From assembly GCA_030595125.1 (NCBI GenBank), contig JAUVDV010000055.1, positions 1 through 34,929 of the forward strand: DNA of 34,929 nucleotides, written 5' to 3'. This DNA is from Deltaproteobacteria bacterium (lineage in GTDB: Bacteria > Myxococcota_A > Polyangia > JAAYKL01). The first letter of the stretch is position 1. Each line of letters starts with the position of its first letter. Below the pieces are notes generated by a model. The model searched no databases and had not been told where the DNA came from. It worked only from the letters and a program-made list of their open reading frames with translations. The translations under genes and the position numbers were made by a program. Positions 23,840 through 31,823 of the stretch are shown here, in pieces.

Positions 23840-24289
23840 ATGATCCCCACTGTCTTGAACATATGCATTGCCACGAAAACCGGCATTCAAAAGACGCCCG
23901 TGGAACGAGCGAATGTCAAAGAAAACCACGGCATCATGGGTGATGCCCACGCCGGAGACTGGCATCGTCAAGTCAGCCTTCTCGCGAACGAGAGCGCTCA
24001 GAAGATGAGGGACCGGGGCGCAAATGTCGGCCCCGGAGATTTCGGGGAGAACCTTTTGACCAGAGGAATCGATCTACCGTCCTTGCCGGTCGGAACCAGA
24101 CTTGCTCTGGGCGACGTTCTGCTGGAGGTGACCCAGATAGGAAAGAAATGTCATTCACACTGCGCCATCTATTACGCAGCCGGTGAATGCGTCATGCCCT
24201 CGGAGGGGGTTTTCTGCCGGGTCCTGTGCGGCGGTGAGCTAAGCGGCGGCATGCAAATCACTGTATTACCGTCCGATACCGGACACTGA
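23840..24289 (+). CDS. MOSC-domain protein
   Basis: A 149-residue stand-alone MOSC (molybdenum cofactor sulfurase C-terminal) domain protein. Motifs seen are GIMGDAHAGDWHRQVSLL (31-48), GPGDFGENLLTRGIDL (65-79), VGTRLALGDVLLEVTQIGKKC (84-104; probable functional Cys104) and a CHSHC pair, plus GVFCRVLCGGEL. Such proteins are involved in sulfur transfer or carriage for molybdenum enzymes; a specific substrate is not evident. It is encoded divergently to fdhD and closely convergent with nadA (no gap: stop at 24289, nadA stop at 24290). AAGGAAAACC precedes the ATG. A possible promoter, TTGTCT (23755) with TTAAAT (23777), is 16 bp spaced. Confidence 0.92.
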   Translation: MIPTVLNICIATKTGIQKTPVERANVKENHGIMGDAHAGDWHRQVSLLANESAQKMRDRGANVGPGDFGENLLTRGIDLPSLPVGTRLALGDVLLEVTQIGKKCHSHCAIYYAAGECVMPSEGVFCRVLCGGELSGGMQITVLPSDTGH

Positions 24290-25219
24290 TCAGGACGCAC
24301 CCGGGGCCGGGCTTTGCAGCATCCTCTCAACCGCGACCAACGCCTTGCGCGCAATTTCCGGGTCCACCGATATCCTCGGTTCCATATCCTCAAGGGCCCA
24401 CATGATCTTCTCCGGGGTTATCAGCTTCATGTTGGGGCACACCGCGCCGTCGCTCAACGGAATGAACTCCACGCCCGGGTTCTCCTTTTTCAGGCGATGA
24501 AGCAAACCCGTCTCCGTGCCGACGACGATGCGCTTCGCCCCCGCCTCGCGAGCGAACTTCACCATCCCTCCGGTGCTGAGCACTTCGTCCGCAGCCAGGC
24601 AGACATCGGTCCGTGACTCCGGATGCACAATGACGGGCGCTCCGGGATATCTGTTGCGGGCGTCCGCAACATGCTCCGACGACAACCGCGCATGAGTGGG
24701 ACAGTAGCCGGGCCACAGGGTCAGTTTCCTGCCGGTCTCGCGCTCCACGTGAGCGCCCAGGTACCGGTCGGGAACAAAGATAACCTCCCTGCTCTCGTCA
24801 AATCGGGAAACCACCTCGACTGCGTTCGAGGACGTACAACACACATCGCTGCGGGCCTTCACCTCGGCCGTGCTGTTTACGTAGCAAACCACGGCGGCGC
24901 CCGGGTGTTCTTCCTTCATCCTCGCCAGATCGACTGCAGTGGCCATATCCGCCATCGGGCATCCGGCATCCTCGTCCGGCAATAGAACGGTCTTGTCCGG
25001 CGACAGAATGGCCGCTGTCTCCGCCATGAAATGAACCCCGCAAAAAACGATCACCTCGGCGTCGCTCTCCTTCGCCTTTCGCGCCAGTTCGAGCGAATCA
25101 CCACAGAAATCGGCCAGATCCTGCACCTCGGGAATCTGGTAGTTGTGCGCCAGAATTACCGCCTCGCGATCTTTTTTCAGAACCTCGATTCTGGTTTTCA
25201 GATCATTTCGCGTATCCAT
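24290..25219 (-). CDS. nadA: Quinolinate synthase NadA
   Basis: The 309-residue enzyme joins iminoaspartate and dihydroxyacetone phosphate to give quinolinate, the first committed ring in NAD synthesis. The [4Fe-4S] ligands are Cys87 (AGCPMAD), Cys173 (GYCPTH) and Cys261 (VCPNMK). Spacings of 86 and 88 fit the short NadA form (Thermotoga type). Other blocks are LAHNYQIPEVQD, FCGVHFMAETAAIL, YVNSTAEVKA, CTSSNA and HPES. I chose the ATG at 25219, preceded by AAGGA, over the TTG at 25240. No nadB or nadC lies in this window. The oxygen-sensitive cluster is usual for the family. Confidence 0.95.
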   Translation of the reverse strand: MDTRNDLKTRIEVLKKDREAVILAHNYQIPEVQDLADFCGDSLELARKAKESDAEVIVFCGVHFMAETAAILSPDKTVLLPDEDAGCPMADMATAVDLARMKEEHPGAAVVCYVNSTAEVKARSDVCCTSSNAVEVVSRFDESREVIFVPDRYLGAHVERETGRKLTLWPGYCPTHARLSSEHVADARNRYPGAPVIVHPESRTDVCLAADEVLSTGGMVKFAREAGAKRIVVGTETGLLHRLKKENPGVEFIPLSDGAVCPNMKLITPEKIMWALEDMEPRISVDPEIARKALVAVERMLQSPAPGAS

Positions 25220-25302
25220 GATTTCCTTATCGAAATTCAAACCCTATAGTCTATAGCTTGAATGGTCTTTACTCGATGCGCCAGGCAGGTCAAGGTTGTA
25301 AA

Positions 25303-26076
25303 ATGAAGAATCCACCCATCAACGAAATCGCCTCCGAGATCTTCTTCCCCCGACCGGACATGCCGTACGGCCCCGAGGCGGATGGCGCGCGGGATCACAT
25401 GTTCGAGGTGGAAGATGGGGTTCTGTCCAGGCTCCGGATCTTCCCCGGGGACAAGGTCGCCCCAAATATTCTCTTCTTTCACGGAAACGGCGAGACCGGA
25501 CGAGACTACGACTTCGCCGCAGATCTTTTCCGCAGCCTCCCGGCCACCTTCATGGTTGCCGAGTACCGAGGCTACGGCCCCGCCACGGGCACTCCCTCGG
25601 CAAACACTTTCCTGCAAGACGCTCACCGCACCCTCGACGAGGCGCGGACGATACTTCATCGCGAGGATCGAAACGGACCGATCGTCGTGATGGGGCGTTC
25701 CCTTGGATCCGCTCCCGCCATCGAGCTGGCCTCCAGCCGGGCGGACCATGTGTCGGCGCTGGTGCTGGAAAGCGGTTTCGCGTTGACCGTGCCCCTCCTG
25801 AAGCTGATCGGCATACCCACCGAGCAGCTTGGCATCACCGAGGAACAGGGTCCGTGCAACCTGGAAAAGATGGGCTCGGTAGCTTTCCCGACCCTCATCA
25901 TCCACGCGCAGCAAGACGAGATCATCCCCGTGGGAGACGCACAACTGCTGCACGACGCCTGCGCGGATCCGCAAAAGGTTCTGTTGCGCGTCCCGGGCGC
26001 CGGCCACAACGATATACAACCCCGCGCGGGCCGGTCCTACTTCGATGCTATTGGAAATCTACTTTCGCGCGTTTGA
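25303..26076 (+). CDS. Alpha/beta hydrolase (BEM46/ABHD13-like)
   Basis: A 257-residue soluble serine hydrolase without signal peptide. The oxyanion-hole motif is FFHGNGE (58-64). The nucleophile elbow is MGRSLGS (Ser133), Asp205 lies in QQDEIIP and His235 in GAGHND. Sequence and triad spacing fit the ABHD13/BEM46 branch, for which the substrate is unknown. Start: ATG at 25303 with AAGGTT upstream; earlier TTG or ATG codons (25258, 25276) give no added conserved residues. The last 18 nt overlap the 3' end of the opposite-strand metallophosphoesterase gene. Confidence 0.85.
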   Translation: MKNPPINEIASEIFFPRPDMPYGPEADGARDHMFEVEDGVLSRLRIFPGDKVAPNILFFHGNGETGRDYDFAADLFRSLPATFMVAEYRGYGPATGTPSANTFLQDAHRTLDEARTILHREDRNGPIVVMGRSLGSAPAIELASSRADHVSALVLESGFALTVPLLKLIGIPTEQLGITEEQGPCNLEKMGSVAFPTLIIHAQQDEIIPVGDAQLLHDACADPQKVLLRVPGAGHNDIQPRAGRSYFDAIGNLLSRV

Positions 26077-27222
26077 CCGAAGATGCGATCTTGAAGAACC
26101 ACCCTGCTCGAACAGCGTTGTATCAAAGGGGATCGGTTTCTTCACGGCGAACGCCGAGTCGTGTGCGTAGCAACTCATCGAAAGCGCGCAATCATCGTAC
26201 GAGAAATGGCAGAAATGATGCCAGTAACCCTTGTAGCCCTCGAGAATTTGAGCGCAATCGTACTCGTCGGTCCTGTCCCCGAGCGTGACCGTTCCCTGCT
26301 TGTCGGCGATCACCGCCCGAGTTGTGGCCGCGCCCCCGCTGGTATTTACATATGTGACACCACCGGCGGCACAGACGCCGCCGACCATGGGGCAGGTTCT
26401 CTCGTAGGTGTGTGAGTGCCCGCAAAATGCGATGTCGACGCCGTACTCCTCGAAGATCTCCACCCACGCAAGCCCGGCGTGGAACGGAAACTTCATGTTG
26501 CATGGGTAAACCGGATGGTGAAAGAAGACCAACTTCCACACTATCCCGTGGCTATCTGCGGAGGCCAGAATATCTCGAAGCCACTGGTTCTGCTCGTCGC
26601 TCATGTGCATGCTGTCCAGAACCACGAACAACGCGCTTCCCAGCACCTGTGCGTAGTAGATACCGTCGCTCTGGGAATTGCGCCCCAGCCCGCTCTGGCC
26701 CGGCAGGTAGTTGTTCCAGTTCTCGTACCAGTCCCCGTCGGACACGTCGTGATTTCCCAGCACCCCGAAATACCGGATGTAGTCGCCCCACTCGTTCACG
26801 TCGGTACGAAAGCGGCTCTGTCGCACGATACCACCTACATTAAAGGGGACCGAATCGTCCGGCGCGGCGGTTGACAGGGCCAGGTGATGCGCGTCCCATT
26901 CGGCCACCTTGCCCGCCGCCGTGATATCACCCACGTTGAAACATGCCCGTGCGCCGGGATCCACCGCGTACATGCTGCGGAGGTTGGCCTCGAGGATATC
27001 CACGTTGGACCTGGTATCGGCGTAAACGAAGAAACTGTTGCTCCCACTTGCGCCCGCGTCCGGCCACACAATGCCCGTTCCGGTATCCTGCTCATCGGTG
27101 CCCGAGTCCCCGGCCGTGTCGGTCGCACTCAGCTGGAGCTTCCCGACCGTCAGGTTACAACCCGCAAGAGCGAGAAGAAGGACCAACCCGAACATCGGTA
27201 CTCTGGAAGGGTTTTGTGTCAC
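26059..27222 (-). CDS. Calcineurin-like metallophosphoesterase lipoprotein
   Basis: A 387-residue lipoprotein. The signal peptide ends LALAGC (Cys22) with a short acidic Thr/Asp-rich linker (about 33-50). The metallophosphoesterase core has YADTR (Asp69), NVGDI (Asp99), GVLGNHD (Asn157-His158), FFHHPVY and CGHSHTYER. This order is that of purple-acid-phosphatase-like enzymes with a bimetal site. The first motif lacks the His of the usual D-x-H (here Asp69-Thr-Arg), as in several relatives. The GTG at 27222 is preferred because the next ATG (27195) would remove the basic n-region. It lies 43 bp after the tonB stop on the same strand. Substrate unknown; a periplasmic or surface phosphatase. Confidence 0.86.
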   Translation of the reverse strand: MTQNPSRVPMFGLVLLLALAGCNLTVGKLQLSATDTAGDSGTDEQDTGTGIVWPDAGASGSNSFFVYADTRSNVDILEANLRSMYAVDPGARACFNVGDITAAGKVAEWDAHHLALSTAAPDDSVPFNVGGIVRQSRFRTDVNEWGDYIRYFGVLGNHDVSDGDWYENWNNYLPGQSGLGRNSQSDGIYYAQVLGSALFVVLDSMHMSDEQNQWLRDILASADSHGIVWKLVFFHHPVYPCNMKFPFHAGLAWVEIFEEYGVDIAFCGHSHTYERTCPMVGGVCAAGGVTYVNTSGGAATTRAVIADKQGTVTLGDRTDEYDCAQILEGYKGYWHHFCHFSYDDCALSMSCYAHDSAFAVKKPIPFDTTLFEQGGSSRSHLRSNARK

Positions 27223-27265
27223 TTATTGAAATACTATCACAAATTCCCGCAACACATCGCACGCG

Positions 27266-28072
27266 TCAGCGTCCACGTCCTTGCCCGCGTCCGGGTCTAT
27301 GCCCGCCTCCGCCTCCGCGTCCTGGTCCGTGCCCGCGTCCGCGTCCGTGACCGCGTCCGCGTCCGTATCCGCGTCCGGGTCCTGGTCCGCATCCACGTCC
27401 TTCCAATTCATATCGAAGAACGACCGAGGTCTTCAACGAGTTGTCGCCCAATGCGGCCGGCCTTTTTAACCTGCCACTGAGCCTGCGGACTGTGTCGAGG
27501 GCGGCGACGTCCAGAATGTCGTGCCCGGATGAGCGTTTGACCTTGACGCCGGTAAACGTGGAATCCGGCATTACAGCGAACGATACGGCCACGGCGCCGA
27601 TCACTCCCATCCGCTGAGCGGCAAGCGGATACTTCTTCCTGCTCATCAGCTCGACACGCAGTTTTGCGAGGAATTCCCTGGCCAGCTTCACCTTGTCCAC
27701 TTCCGGTTTCGGTTTCGGCTTCGGTTTGGGTGGGGGCGGCGGAGGCGGAGGCGACGGTTCGGGCACTACTTCCTCCTCGTACTCGCCTACTTCCGCGTCG
27801 ACCAGCTCACCGGATCTCAAACCATCCCCCTCGACTACCTCCTTGATTCGCCTGGCGAGCTTTTCCGGTCGGGGTTTTTTCTTGCGCGGCTCTTCGGGTT
27901 CTGGTGGCGGCGGTGGTGGTGGTGGTGGCGGCGGCAGCGCCTCCAGCAGTATCGGAATCTTGACGATGCGTTCGGACACCTCGCCGTCGTCGCCCGCCTT
28001 GGACGCCAACAGAACCCCGTGCGCAGCGACCGAAAGAACGAGCGCCGTGCGGAATATCCACTCACTCCTCAA
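27266..28072 (-). CDS. tonB: TonB energy-transducing protein with repetitive tail
   Basis: A 268-residue TonB-family protein. One N-terminal transmembrane helix (about 7-25) is followed by a Pro-rich run (47-57), a Pro/Lys-rich periplasmic segment (107-124) and the C-terminal domain (about 135-222; YPLAAQRMGVIGAVAVSF, KRSSGHDILDVAALDTV, TSVVLRYELEG). It couples the proton-motive force, via ExbB-ExbD, to the outer-membrane receptor. The normal end should be near residue 224. The frame instead runs on for some 44 Gly/Arg-rich residues encoded by a hexanucleotide repeat before a TGA within the repeat. It starts within the ATGA overlap with exbD, so it is coupled to it. Whether the tail is genuine, a frameshift or an assembly effect is unresolved. 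Confidence 0.87.
   Translation of the reverse strand: MRSEWIFRTALVLSVAAHGVLLASKAGDDGEVSERIVKIPILLEALPPPPPPPPPPPEPEEPRKKKPRPEKLARRIKEVVEGDGLRSGELVDAEVGEYEEEVVPEPSPPPPPPPPKPKPKPKPEVDKVKLAREFLAKLRVELMSRKKYPLAAQRMGVIGAVAVSFAVMPDSTFTGVKVKRSSGHDILDVAALDTVRRLSGRLKRPAALGDNSLKTSVVLRYELEGRGCGPGPGRGYGRGRGHGRGRGHGPGRGGGGGHRPGRGQGRGR
27269..27400 (-). repeat. Hexanucleotide array in the tonB 3' end
   Basis: Degenerate GGACGC-type units run about 130 bp. In the TonB frame they encode Gly-Arg-Gly-His/Pro-Gly runs. In another frame (27223-27411) they encode alternating Asp-Ala/Asp-Thr, the same chemistry as the linkers of the lipoproteins at 3-17 kb. Confidence 0.8.
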
Positions 28073-28503
28073 GTACCGTCTCCCTTTTCTTCGGTTTTGA
28101 GCTTCGTGGCGATGACCAGGTTTTTCAACCCGACCTTGCGGGCGGAGTCCATGACCACGACGAACATCCCGAACGGAGCATCCACATCGGCTTTCAGCAG
28201 GATGGTGTCCGCCCTCTCGTCCTGCGACTTGGACTTCTCGGCTCGCAACAGGTCTTCCACGTCCGCTTTGGCCACTTCCTCGCCGTCGAAGAGGATCCTC
28301 TTGTCTCCGGTCACCGTTATCTCCAGACTCTTGTCGGGACGCTTCTCGGCGGTGGAGGTCCTGGGAAGAGTCAAGTCGAGGCCCTTCTGGGAGATCACCG
28401 CAACGATGAGGAAGAAGATGAGCAGGTTGAAAATGATATCAATCATCGGAGTGAGATTGACGTCACCGATGTTCTTTGATTTTTGCTGTGAAAAACGGAT
28501 CAT
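28069..28503 (-). CDS. exbD: ExbD/TolR-family proton-channel subunit
   Basis: A 144-residue ExbD. A cytoplasmic N-terminus carries NLTPMIDIIFNLLIFFLI; the transmembrane helix includes the essential Asp22. A periplasmic domain (about 45-140) contains DGEEVAKADVEDLL, ILLKADVDAPFGMFVVVMDSARKVG. It works with ExbB to drive TonB. The stop overlaps the tonB start by 4 nt (ATGA), and its own start overlaps the exbB stop by 4 nt, so the three are translationally linked. Confidence 0.94.
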   Translation of the reverse strand: MIRFSQQKSKNIGDVNLTPMIDIIFNLLIFFLIVAVISQKGLDLTLPRTSTAEKRPDKSLEITVTGDKRILFDGEEVAKADVEDLLRAEKSKSQDERADTILLKADVDAPFGMFVVVMDSARKVGLKNLVIATKLKTEEKGDGT

Positions 28504-29114
28504 GGATCTTCTTTCCTGACTCGCATCGCGGCGATGAACTCTTCACCGTGGTGCGCCATCTCAAACGCGACCCGGTCCACCTTTCCACTGAGCCAGTAGT
28601 AGACAAGCAGGATAGGAATGGCGACGGACATTCCCGCCGCAGTCGTGAGAAGCGCCTCCCAAATTCCGCCGGCCAGCAGACTGATATCGCTCACATCCCC
28701 GACCTCGGCTACACGTGTGAAGACGCGGATCATTCCGAGCACCGTCCCGAGCAACCCCATGAGCGGGACCAGGGAACCCAGGATTGCGAGCCACTGAAGC
28801 CTCTTGTTGAGTTCCCGAAGCACATGGTCGCCCGCGATGCCTGCGGACTTCTCCCGCGCGTGCTCATCTCCCTCGGTACGCCAGATCGCGCCGATGACCC
28901 GGTGTATAGGAGTAGGGCCCGCCACGATCATCTCTTCCACATCCTCTCGCCGGCCATCGCGGGCCTTGAGGCAAATGGCTCGCACCTCTTCCTCGGTCGG
29001 GATCTTCGTGCGCAGGAGCACGATCATGCGTTCGACGATGACCGCCAGGGCGACTATCGACGAAGCCAGGATCGGGTACATGATGACGCCACCCTTTTCA
29101 AACAACTCCAACAT
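28500..29114 (-). CDS. exbB: ExbB/TolQ-family proton-channel subunit
   Basis: The 204-residue protein has three transmembrane segments: about 10-32, 108-135 (GSLVPLMGLLGTVLGMIRVF) and 148-175 (ALLTTAAGMSVAIPILLVYYWL). These are the classical MotA/TolQ/ExbB motifs; ExbB forms the ring around the ExbD helices and passes protons to energise TonB. A strong AAGGAGGAG precedes the ATG. The gene follows the receptor gene by 74 bp, which hold an 8-bp perfect hairpin (29155-29177). Confidence 0.94.
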   Translation of the reverse strand: MLELFEKGGVIMYPILASSIVALAVIVERMIVLLRTKIPTEEEVRAICLKARDGRREDVEEMIVAGPTPIHRVIGAIWRTEGDEHAREKSAGIAGDHVLRELNKRLQWLAILGSLVPLMGLLGTVLGMIRVFTRVAEVGDVSDISLLAGGIWEALLTTAAGMSVAIPILLVYYWLSGKVDRVAFEMAHHGEEFIAAMRVRKEDP

Positions 29115-29154
29115 AGAATCTTCTCCTCCTTTAAGTTGGCCTCCATCACCCTCC

Positions 29155-29177
29155 CCTTCCCCTATCTCAGGGGAAGG
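29155..29177. repeat. Hairpin between receptor gene and exbB
   Basis: CCTTCCCC (29155-29162), loop TATCTCA, then GGGGAAGG (29170-29177): a perfect 8-bp stem in the 74-bp intercistronic gap. There is no U-tract, so it is not a clear terminator. It may stabilise or attenuate mRNA between receptor and ExbBD-TonB, or be a dispersed palindromic repeat. Confidence 0.55.
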
Positions 29178-29188
29178 CCGGGATGGGG

Positions 29189-31618
29189 TTAAATTCCGCC
29201 CTTGATTCCGGCGAAGAACGTGCGCGGCAGGCGTGGACCATAGACGTAACCCGCGTCTCGATCGGGACCCACGTCGTAGTCGTCCTGCCGGGAGTCGAGA
29301 ATATTGCGGATCCCCACGAACGGCGTGAAGTATCGCTCGTTGTCCAGATCGAAGCGATACGAGGCGTTGGCGCTCCAGTCAGCGAACCAGGGAGACTCCT
29401 CCAACGTATCCTCGGCGATGTAGCCTGCGTAGTGCGGTACCTTCATGGGACCGGTGATATCCAGCACAGTGGAAATCTCAAACCCGCCCGCGGGGTTGAA
29501 CCATGTCTCGACGAAACCGTACATCTCCGGAGTCTTGAAGATTGTTTTGGAATCGAAGTCCGGATCCGTCTGCGAGTTCTGTGCCCGCTCCCACGTCCAG
29601 CCCGCGCCGAGCCCCCACTTTTCATCGTAAGCCACTTTGACCTCCAACTCCGCGCCGAGGACAACGGTGTCTCCGCTGTTGCGCCGGAACATCTCGATCT
29701 CTCCGATCGTCGCCGGGTCGTCTTCTTCGTCGATCACAAACGCATCGGTTATTTTGGTCCAGAACCCGTTCAAGCTGGTCTTGAGCGCCCAGTCGTTCTT
29801 CAGATCAAAATCCAGCTCTATTTGCTGCGCGAGGCTGTAGGACCGTTCCGGCCCGAGGTTGGTGTCGTTGTAAATGATCTGTCCTTCTCCACCCACGATG
29901 GTGATATGAAGATCCTCGTCGAACACCTGCGGCGCGCGGAATCCAGTGGAGAAAGCCGTTCGCAGCCTGAGCCAGTCGGCCGGCGTGAACATCAGCGCCG
30001 CGCGAGGGTTGACTACCGGATCCCCCAGCTCGCTGTGCTTGTCGAATCGAACTCCTATAACCGACTCGACCCAGTCGGTGTACATCCAGTCGTGCTGAAG
30101 AATACCGGCGAGATCCCAGTAACGTTTGTCCACGCGACGCCCGTATCCCGGGAACTCGTCATCCAGGCCATCGGAGAGGTACTGGCCGCCGACTGTGATG
30201 ATCTGCTCTCCCAGGGCGCTGTAGGCGAAGTTCAATGTAGCGTCGCCGGTGTGCACCGGGTTCACGGTGCGTCCGTACGCGCCTAGCGCGGCCTGTTTGG
30301 CCTCCCATTGCTCGGCCGTTGGCGGATCGGAGAGAAGCACGTCGCCGCCTCCACCGTAGTACGAATCGCGTTCCGTGTAGGCGAACCCGTAACCGAGGTC
30401 ATAGTTAAAATGCGGTCCCATGAGCTTCTTGAAGCGTATCCCGCCGCCGTAGCGACTGGTGCTGGTAGACTCGGCGATTGCAGCGTCGTGCTCCGGCTTG
30501 CCGAACGAGTCTCCACCTCGGCGTTTCTCCTGCAACACGTGGAACTTCAGCTGCAGCTCACCATCGTCCATAACATCGAAGTATGTCTCGGCCCCGGCCA
30601 TCACCTGCCGGACCTTGCCTATCTCGGAGAAGCCGTCGTCGTTCGCATCCCACGGCTCTCTGGTGTACGCGCCGCCAAATACGTGCAGCGCCAGATTGCG
30701 TTCTTCGTTGACCACACCGGCGTTCGCGCCGAGCCTGAACTCGGGCTCTTCCATGCCCACGGCGCCTCCCCTGATGGTGGCGCTGGCGAAGTTACGTCTC
30801 GGCCGCGCAGTGATAATGTTTATCACGCCGCCGACCGCGCTTCCTCCGTACAGAGCAGACCCCCCGCCTTTTACTATTTCCACGCGATCGATCATTTCTT
30901 CGGGAATCTGTTCCAGTCCGTAGACGCCGGCCAGGCTCGAAAACACGGGGGTCCCGTCGATGAGGATCTGTGTGTAGCGACCATCCAGGCCGTTCAGCCG
31001 CACCTGGGTGAACCCGCAGTTCTGGCAGTTGTTCTCCACGCGAATACCGGATGTACTGTCAAGGACTTCGGCCAGAGTGGTCGCCTTCTTTCGCTCGATC
31101 TCCTCGCGGCCCACCACCTGGGTCTTGACGGGCGCCTTCTCCGCGAGCTTCTCCGTCTTCGTGCCGGTGACCACCACGTCCCCGATGGGGAACTCCATGA
31201 GCAACTCGAAGCCGCTTACCGCCGAGGATTCATCGAGATCGACGTATTCCTCCAGGGGTTCCAGGCCGTCGACCTCCACGATCACGTCGTAGGTTCCCGG
31301 CGTCGCCGAGATCTCAAATGTTCCATCCGGCGAAGTATCGACCTCGAACCCGAGCGCCGGAATACTTACCCACGCATTCTCGATCGGCACTCCCGTGGGA
31401 TCCAGCACGATCCCCTCGAACAACACCTCCCCCTGCCCGTCGGTGGCCTCTTCTTCCTCGTCGATGACTTCTTCTTCCTCATTTGCATCGGGAGCCCCGG
31501 CGTCTTCATCGTAGGGGTCTTCAGGTGCGGCATCAGCCGCCTCCACGTGAACGGCGAAAACCGAAATGATAATGGCTAACCCGAAAGCTCCGATTCTATT
31601 GTCCAGCACTTTTCTCAT
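29189..31618 (-). CDS. TonB-dependent outer-membrane receptor
   Basis: An 809-residue receptor. A signal peptide (to about residue 27) is followed by a strongly acidic stretch (33-60). A carboxypeptidase-regulatory-like beta domain (about 66-142; VLFEGIVLDPTGVPIENAWV) precedes the TonB box region GDVVVTGTKTEK (146-157). The plug follows (about 160-270; NGLDGRYTQILIDGTPVF, GLEQIPEEMIDRVEIVKGGGSALYGGSAVGGVINIIT), then the beta-barrel. A pair of cysteines in the plug (NNCQNCGF, Cys198/201) is notable. GAGGATTTCAG precedes the ATG. The 5' end overlaps the small FeoB-associated gene by 23 nt, tying it to the Feo operon and making iron the likely cargo. It ends FFAGIKGGI, lacking the usual terminal aromatic. 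Confidence 0.92.
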   Translation of the reverse strand: MRKVLDNRIGAFGLAIIISVFAVHVEAADAAPEDPYDEDAGAPDANEEEEVIDEEEEATDGQGEVLFEGIVLDPTGVPIENAWVSIPALGFEVDTSPDGTFEISATPGTYDVIVEVDGLEPLEEYVDLDESSAVSGFELLMEFPIGDVVVTGTKTEKLAEKAPVKTQVVGREEIERKKATTLAEVLDSTSGIRVENNCQNCGFTQVRLNGLDGRYTQILIDGTPVFSSLAGVYGLEQIPEEMIDRVEIVKGGGSALYGGSAVGGVINIITARPRRNFASATIRGGAVGMEEPEFRLGANAGVVNEERNLALHVFGGAYTREPWDANDDGFSEIGKVRQVMAGAETYFDVMDDGELQLKFHVLQEKRRGGDSFGKPEHDAAIAESTSTSRYGGGIRFKKLMGPHFNYDLGYGFAYTERDSYYGGGGDVLLSDPPTAEQWEAKQAALGAYGRTVNPVHTGDATLNFAYSALGEQIITVGGQYLSDGLDDEFPGYGRRVDKRYWDLAGILQHDWMYTDWVESVIGVRFDKHSELGDPVVNPRAALMFTPADWLRLRTAFSTGFRAPQVFDEDLHITIVGGEGQIIYNDTNLGPERSYSLAQQIELDFDLKNDWALKTSLNGFWTKITDAFVIDEEDDPATIGEIEMFRRNSGDTVVLGAELEVKVAYDEKWGLGAGWTWERAQNSQTDPDFDSKTIFKTPEMYGFVETWFNPAGGFEISTVLDITGPMKVPHYAGYIAEDTLEESPWFADWSANASYRFDLDNERYFTPFVGIRNILDSRQDDYDVGPDRDAGYVYGPRLPRTFFAGIKGGI

Positions 31619-31823
31619 CTGAAATCCTCATCTGAAATTTCTTGTCTGCAAAAACACACCCTTCGCAAGCACCCATACATTGATCATGAACTTGATTTTC
31701 GGTTTGTTTTTTCTCTCTTGCCTTCGCCTTCGCCTTCGCCCTGGCCCTGAGCCTCGACCGCAGGATCAACACGGCCGACACCGCGATCACAATGAAGAGA
31801 ACTATGGCAAAATCCCAGGTCAT
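31596..31823 (-). CDS. FeoB-associated Cys-rich small membrane protein
   Basis: A 75-residue protein starting in the ATGA overlap with the feoB stop. It has one transmembrane helix (about 5-22), a basic Arg/Ala/Lys stretch (23-39) and a C-x3-C-x2-C group (Cys49, 53, 56), then a short tail. This plan is that of the small Cys-rich membrane proteins found beside FeoB, which may deliver or sense ferrous iron or fill a FeoC-like role. It overlaps the receptor start by 23 nt. Confidence 0.82.
   Translation of the reverse strand: MTWDFAIVLFIVIAVSAVLILRSRLRARAKAKAKAREKKQTENQVHDQCMGACEGCVFADKKFQMRISDEKSAGQ

Noticed and set aside
27223-27411. 62-residue Asp-rich ORF as a separate gene
   Set aside because: It lies inside the 3' part of tonB in another frame and has no signal peptide or ribosome binding site; kept as a finding about the repeat only.
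29155-29177. Rho-independent terminator
   Set aside because: The stem is strong but no U-tract follows on either strand.
30308-31579. 423-residue plus-strand ORF
   Set aside because: Antisense to the TonB-dependent receptor; no family features.
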